From JANTGF01 sp963750735 (GTDB taxonomy: Bacteria; Bacteroidota; Bacteroidia; Bacteroidales; VadinHA17): 64,000 nucleotides of DNA. The notes beneath the pieces are model-generated. The model saw only the letters and a program-made list of their open reading frames with translations. It searched no databases and had not been told where the DNA came from. The DNA is taken from contig CAVVRY010000002.1 in the NCBI GenBank assembly GCA_963750735.1, positions 245,578 through 309,577 on the forward strand, in the 5' to 3' direction. This document shows, one piece after another, positions 62,905 to 64,000 of the stretch (its first letter is position 1; each line of letters begins with the position of its first letter). Position numbers and translations under genes: made by a program.

Positions 62905-64000
62905 ATGCCTGATATTGTAGTAAAATTTGGTGGTTCGAGTTTAAAAACGAAAAAGGATTTACAGAAAGTAATTGAAGTAATAATTTCATATAAAAAGCCG
63001 ATAATTGTGGTGGTTTCTGCTTTTTATGGTATTACTGACTTCCTCGCTTCAAGAATTTGCAATGGTTTTGAAAAAGGAGAAGAAATCGAACAAATCATAA
63101 AGGAGCTGGATAAGAGAAATAGTAAAATTATCGAAGATAATTTTGACAACCCTTCATTAATTCAAGAAGTAAAATCTGAAACATCAGTATTATTGGATGA
63201 TCTTAAAAGGCTTTTACTGGGGATTCATTATATACGTGAGTTGCCAGCATTTCTTGAAGATCAAATACTATCATTTGGTGAAAAAATCAGCTCGGTAATA
63301 TTGCACAAGTTACTGAAATCAAAGGGAATACAATCAGAGCTTAAATATCCTGAGGATTTACGATTAATAACGGATGGAGAATATGGAAATGCGTCTGTGG
63401 ATTTTGATGCATGTTCATTACAGGTGAAAGAAAGCCTTTCTGGAAATCACATTTATGTTATTCCTGGCTTTTATGGAGTTACTCCTTCTGGAAAAGTTGC
63501 AATTCTTGGTCGGGGTGGTAGTGATTATTCTGCTGCCTCTATAGCCAAATGTGTAGGGGCAAAATACCTTGATGTCTGGAAAGATGTGGAAGGATTTATG
63601 AGTGGTGACCCGAAGCTAATTGATAAACCAATGCGTTTAGAAAAAATCACATATGCAGAGGCGGCAGAGCTTGCTTACTTTGGCGCAAAGATATTGCATC
63701 CAAGAACAGTTGAACCACTCCTGGAGGCACACATCCCCATTCGTATTTTTAATATTAATAATAGCTTATCCGGGCTTAAGCCACTTTCAATCATTAATTC
63801 AGAAGAGGTCGTTGCTGATGGAGTTGTAAAAAGTGTTACCTACAGTGATGAGTTTAGCATTATCAAGCTCAGGGGGCCTGCGGTAGGCATTAAACCAGGG
63901 ATCCTGGCAAAGGTAACCGGAGTTCTTCATAAGGAAAAAATTAATATCAGCTCTGTTCTTACTTCCCAGATCGCCATCAACATCATTCTTCAAAAGAAAG
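62905..64000 (+). CDS. Aspartate kinase, N-terminal part (runs off the window)
   Basis: 365 residues are seen from the ATG at 62905 (MPDIVVKFGGSSLKTKKDLQ). Catalyses the first step from aspartate toward lysine, threonine and methionine. KFGGSS (7-12) and the later GRGGSDYSAASIAKCVGAKY and WKDVEGFMSGDPKLI are the kinase signatures; AAELAYFGAKILHPRTVEP follows, and the first ACT domain (GILAKVTGVLHKEKINISSV) begins near residue 332. In Bacteroidota such a kinase is often fused to homoserine dehydrogenase; the window ends before this can be checked. The SAM-type riboswitch upstream points to the methionine branch. Confidence 0.93.
   Translation, partial: MPDIVVKFGGSSLKTKKDLQKVIEVIISYKKPIIVVVSAFYGITDFLASRICNGFEKGEEIEQIIKELDKRNSKIIEDNFDNPSLIQEVKSETSVLLDDLKRLLLGIHYIRELPAFLEDQILSFGEKISSVILHKLLKSKGIQSELKYPEDLRLITDGEYGNASVDFDACSLQVKESLSGNHIYVIPGFYGVTPSGKVAILGRGGSDYSAASIAKCVGAKYLDVWKDVEGFMSGDPKLIDKPMRLEKITYAEAAELAYFGAKILHPRTVEPLLEAHIPIRIFNINNSLSGLKPLSIINSEEVVADGVVKSVTYSDEFSIIKLRGPAVGIKPGILAKVTGVLHKEKINISSVLTSQIAINIILQKK

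Overview
The window comes from a member of the Bacteroidota, most likely a marine or sediment Bacteroidales/Marinilabiliales-type organism. The evidence is the AT-rich coding style with few Shine-Dalgarno sequences, promoters of TTTG...TAnnTTT type, a type IX secretion (T9SS) C-terminal sorting domain, a HYC_CC_PP-type copper protein, a CusB with an N-terminal heavy-metal-binding domain, and the long (629 aa) IspG form.

Layout. 1-8.4 kb: a copper/silver resistance locus (end of an AraC regulator, HYC_CC_PP protein, CusA, CusC, CusB, a CXXC metal chaperone), with small indels breaking three of its genes. 8.6-10.4 kb: a secreted protein of unknown function. 10.5-22 kb: six consecutive paralogues of one family (three membrane segments, TolB-like domain, TPR repeats), two of them decayed. 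Three more copies lie at 29.4, 41.7 and 49.7 kb. 22-31 kb: an FtsX-type permease, a membrane protein plus CPA2 antiporter pair, and a serine hydrolase. 31.5-52.4 kb: an accessory island holding a Fic protein, duplicated small membrane proteins, three integron-cassette-like units, a second serine hydrolase, an IS3 OrfA fragment, a decayed serine recombinase, a T9SS adhesin and two of the TPR genes. It ends at a tRNA with anticodon CAT. 52.5-64 kb: housekeeping genes (mtnP, class II aldolase, mtnA, HAD phosphatase, ispG, pepT, sugar-dehydrogenase-like lipoprotein, cytochrome c, cysS, and a SAM riboswitch before an aspartate kinase that runs off the end).

Four kinds of structure stand out. (i) The nine TPR paralogues are mosaics: N-terminal, TolB-like and TPR modules occur in different combinations. 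Six share a promoter of fixed geometry (TTTG, 20 nt, TATATTTATA, then 21 nt to the ATG), and a seventh copy of that promoter is an orphan. (ii) Fragments of the CAT tRNA recur at 31.5, 33.9, 43.6, 49.6, 52.0 and 52.3 kb. The 3' halves at 31.7 and 43.8 kb stop at the same anticodon-loop position, as expected if elements integrated there one after another. (iii) These tRNA fragments carry insertions of several families of short palindromes at defined points, and a tandem duplication lets filled and empty sites be compared directly. (iv) At least four imperfect hairpins, with different stems but the same end layout, flank single genes at 27-28 kb and 37-41 kb in the manner of integron attC sites, with no integrase in view.

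Indels are concentrated between 3.4 and 19.9 kb. I cannot tell from the sequence alone whether they are assembly errors or real decay. No rRNA and no CRISPR array were seen.
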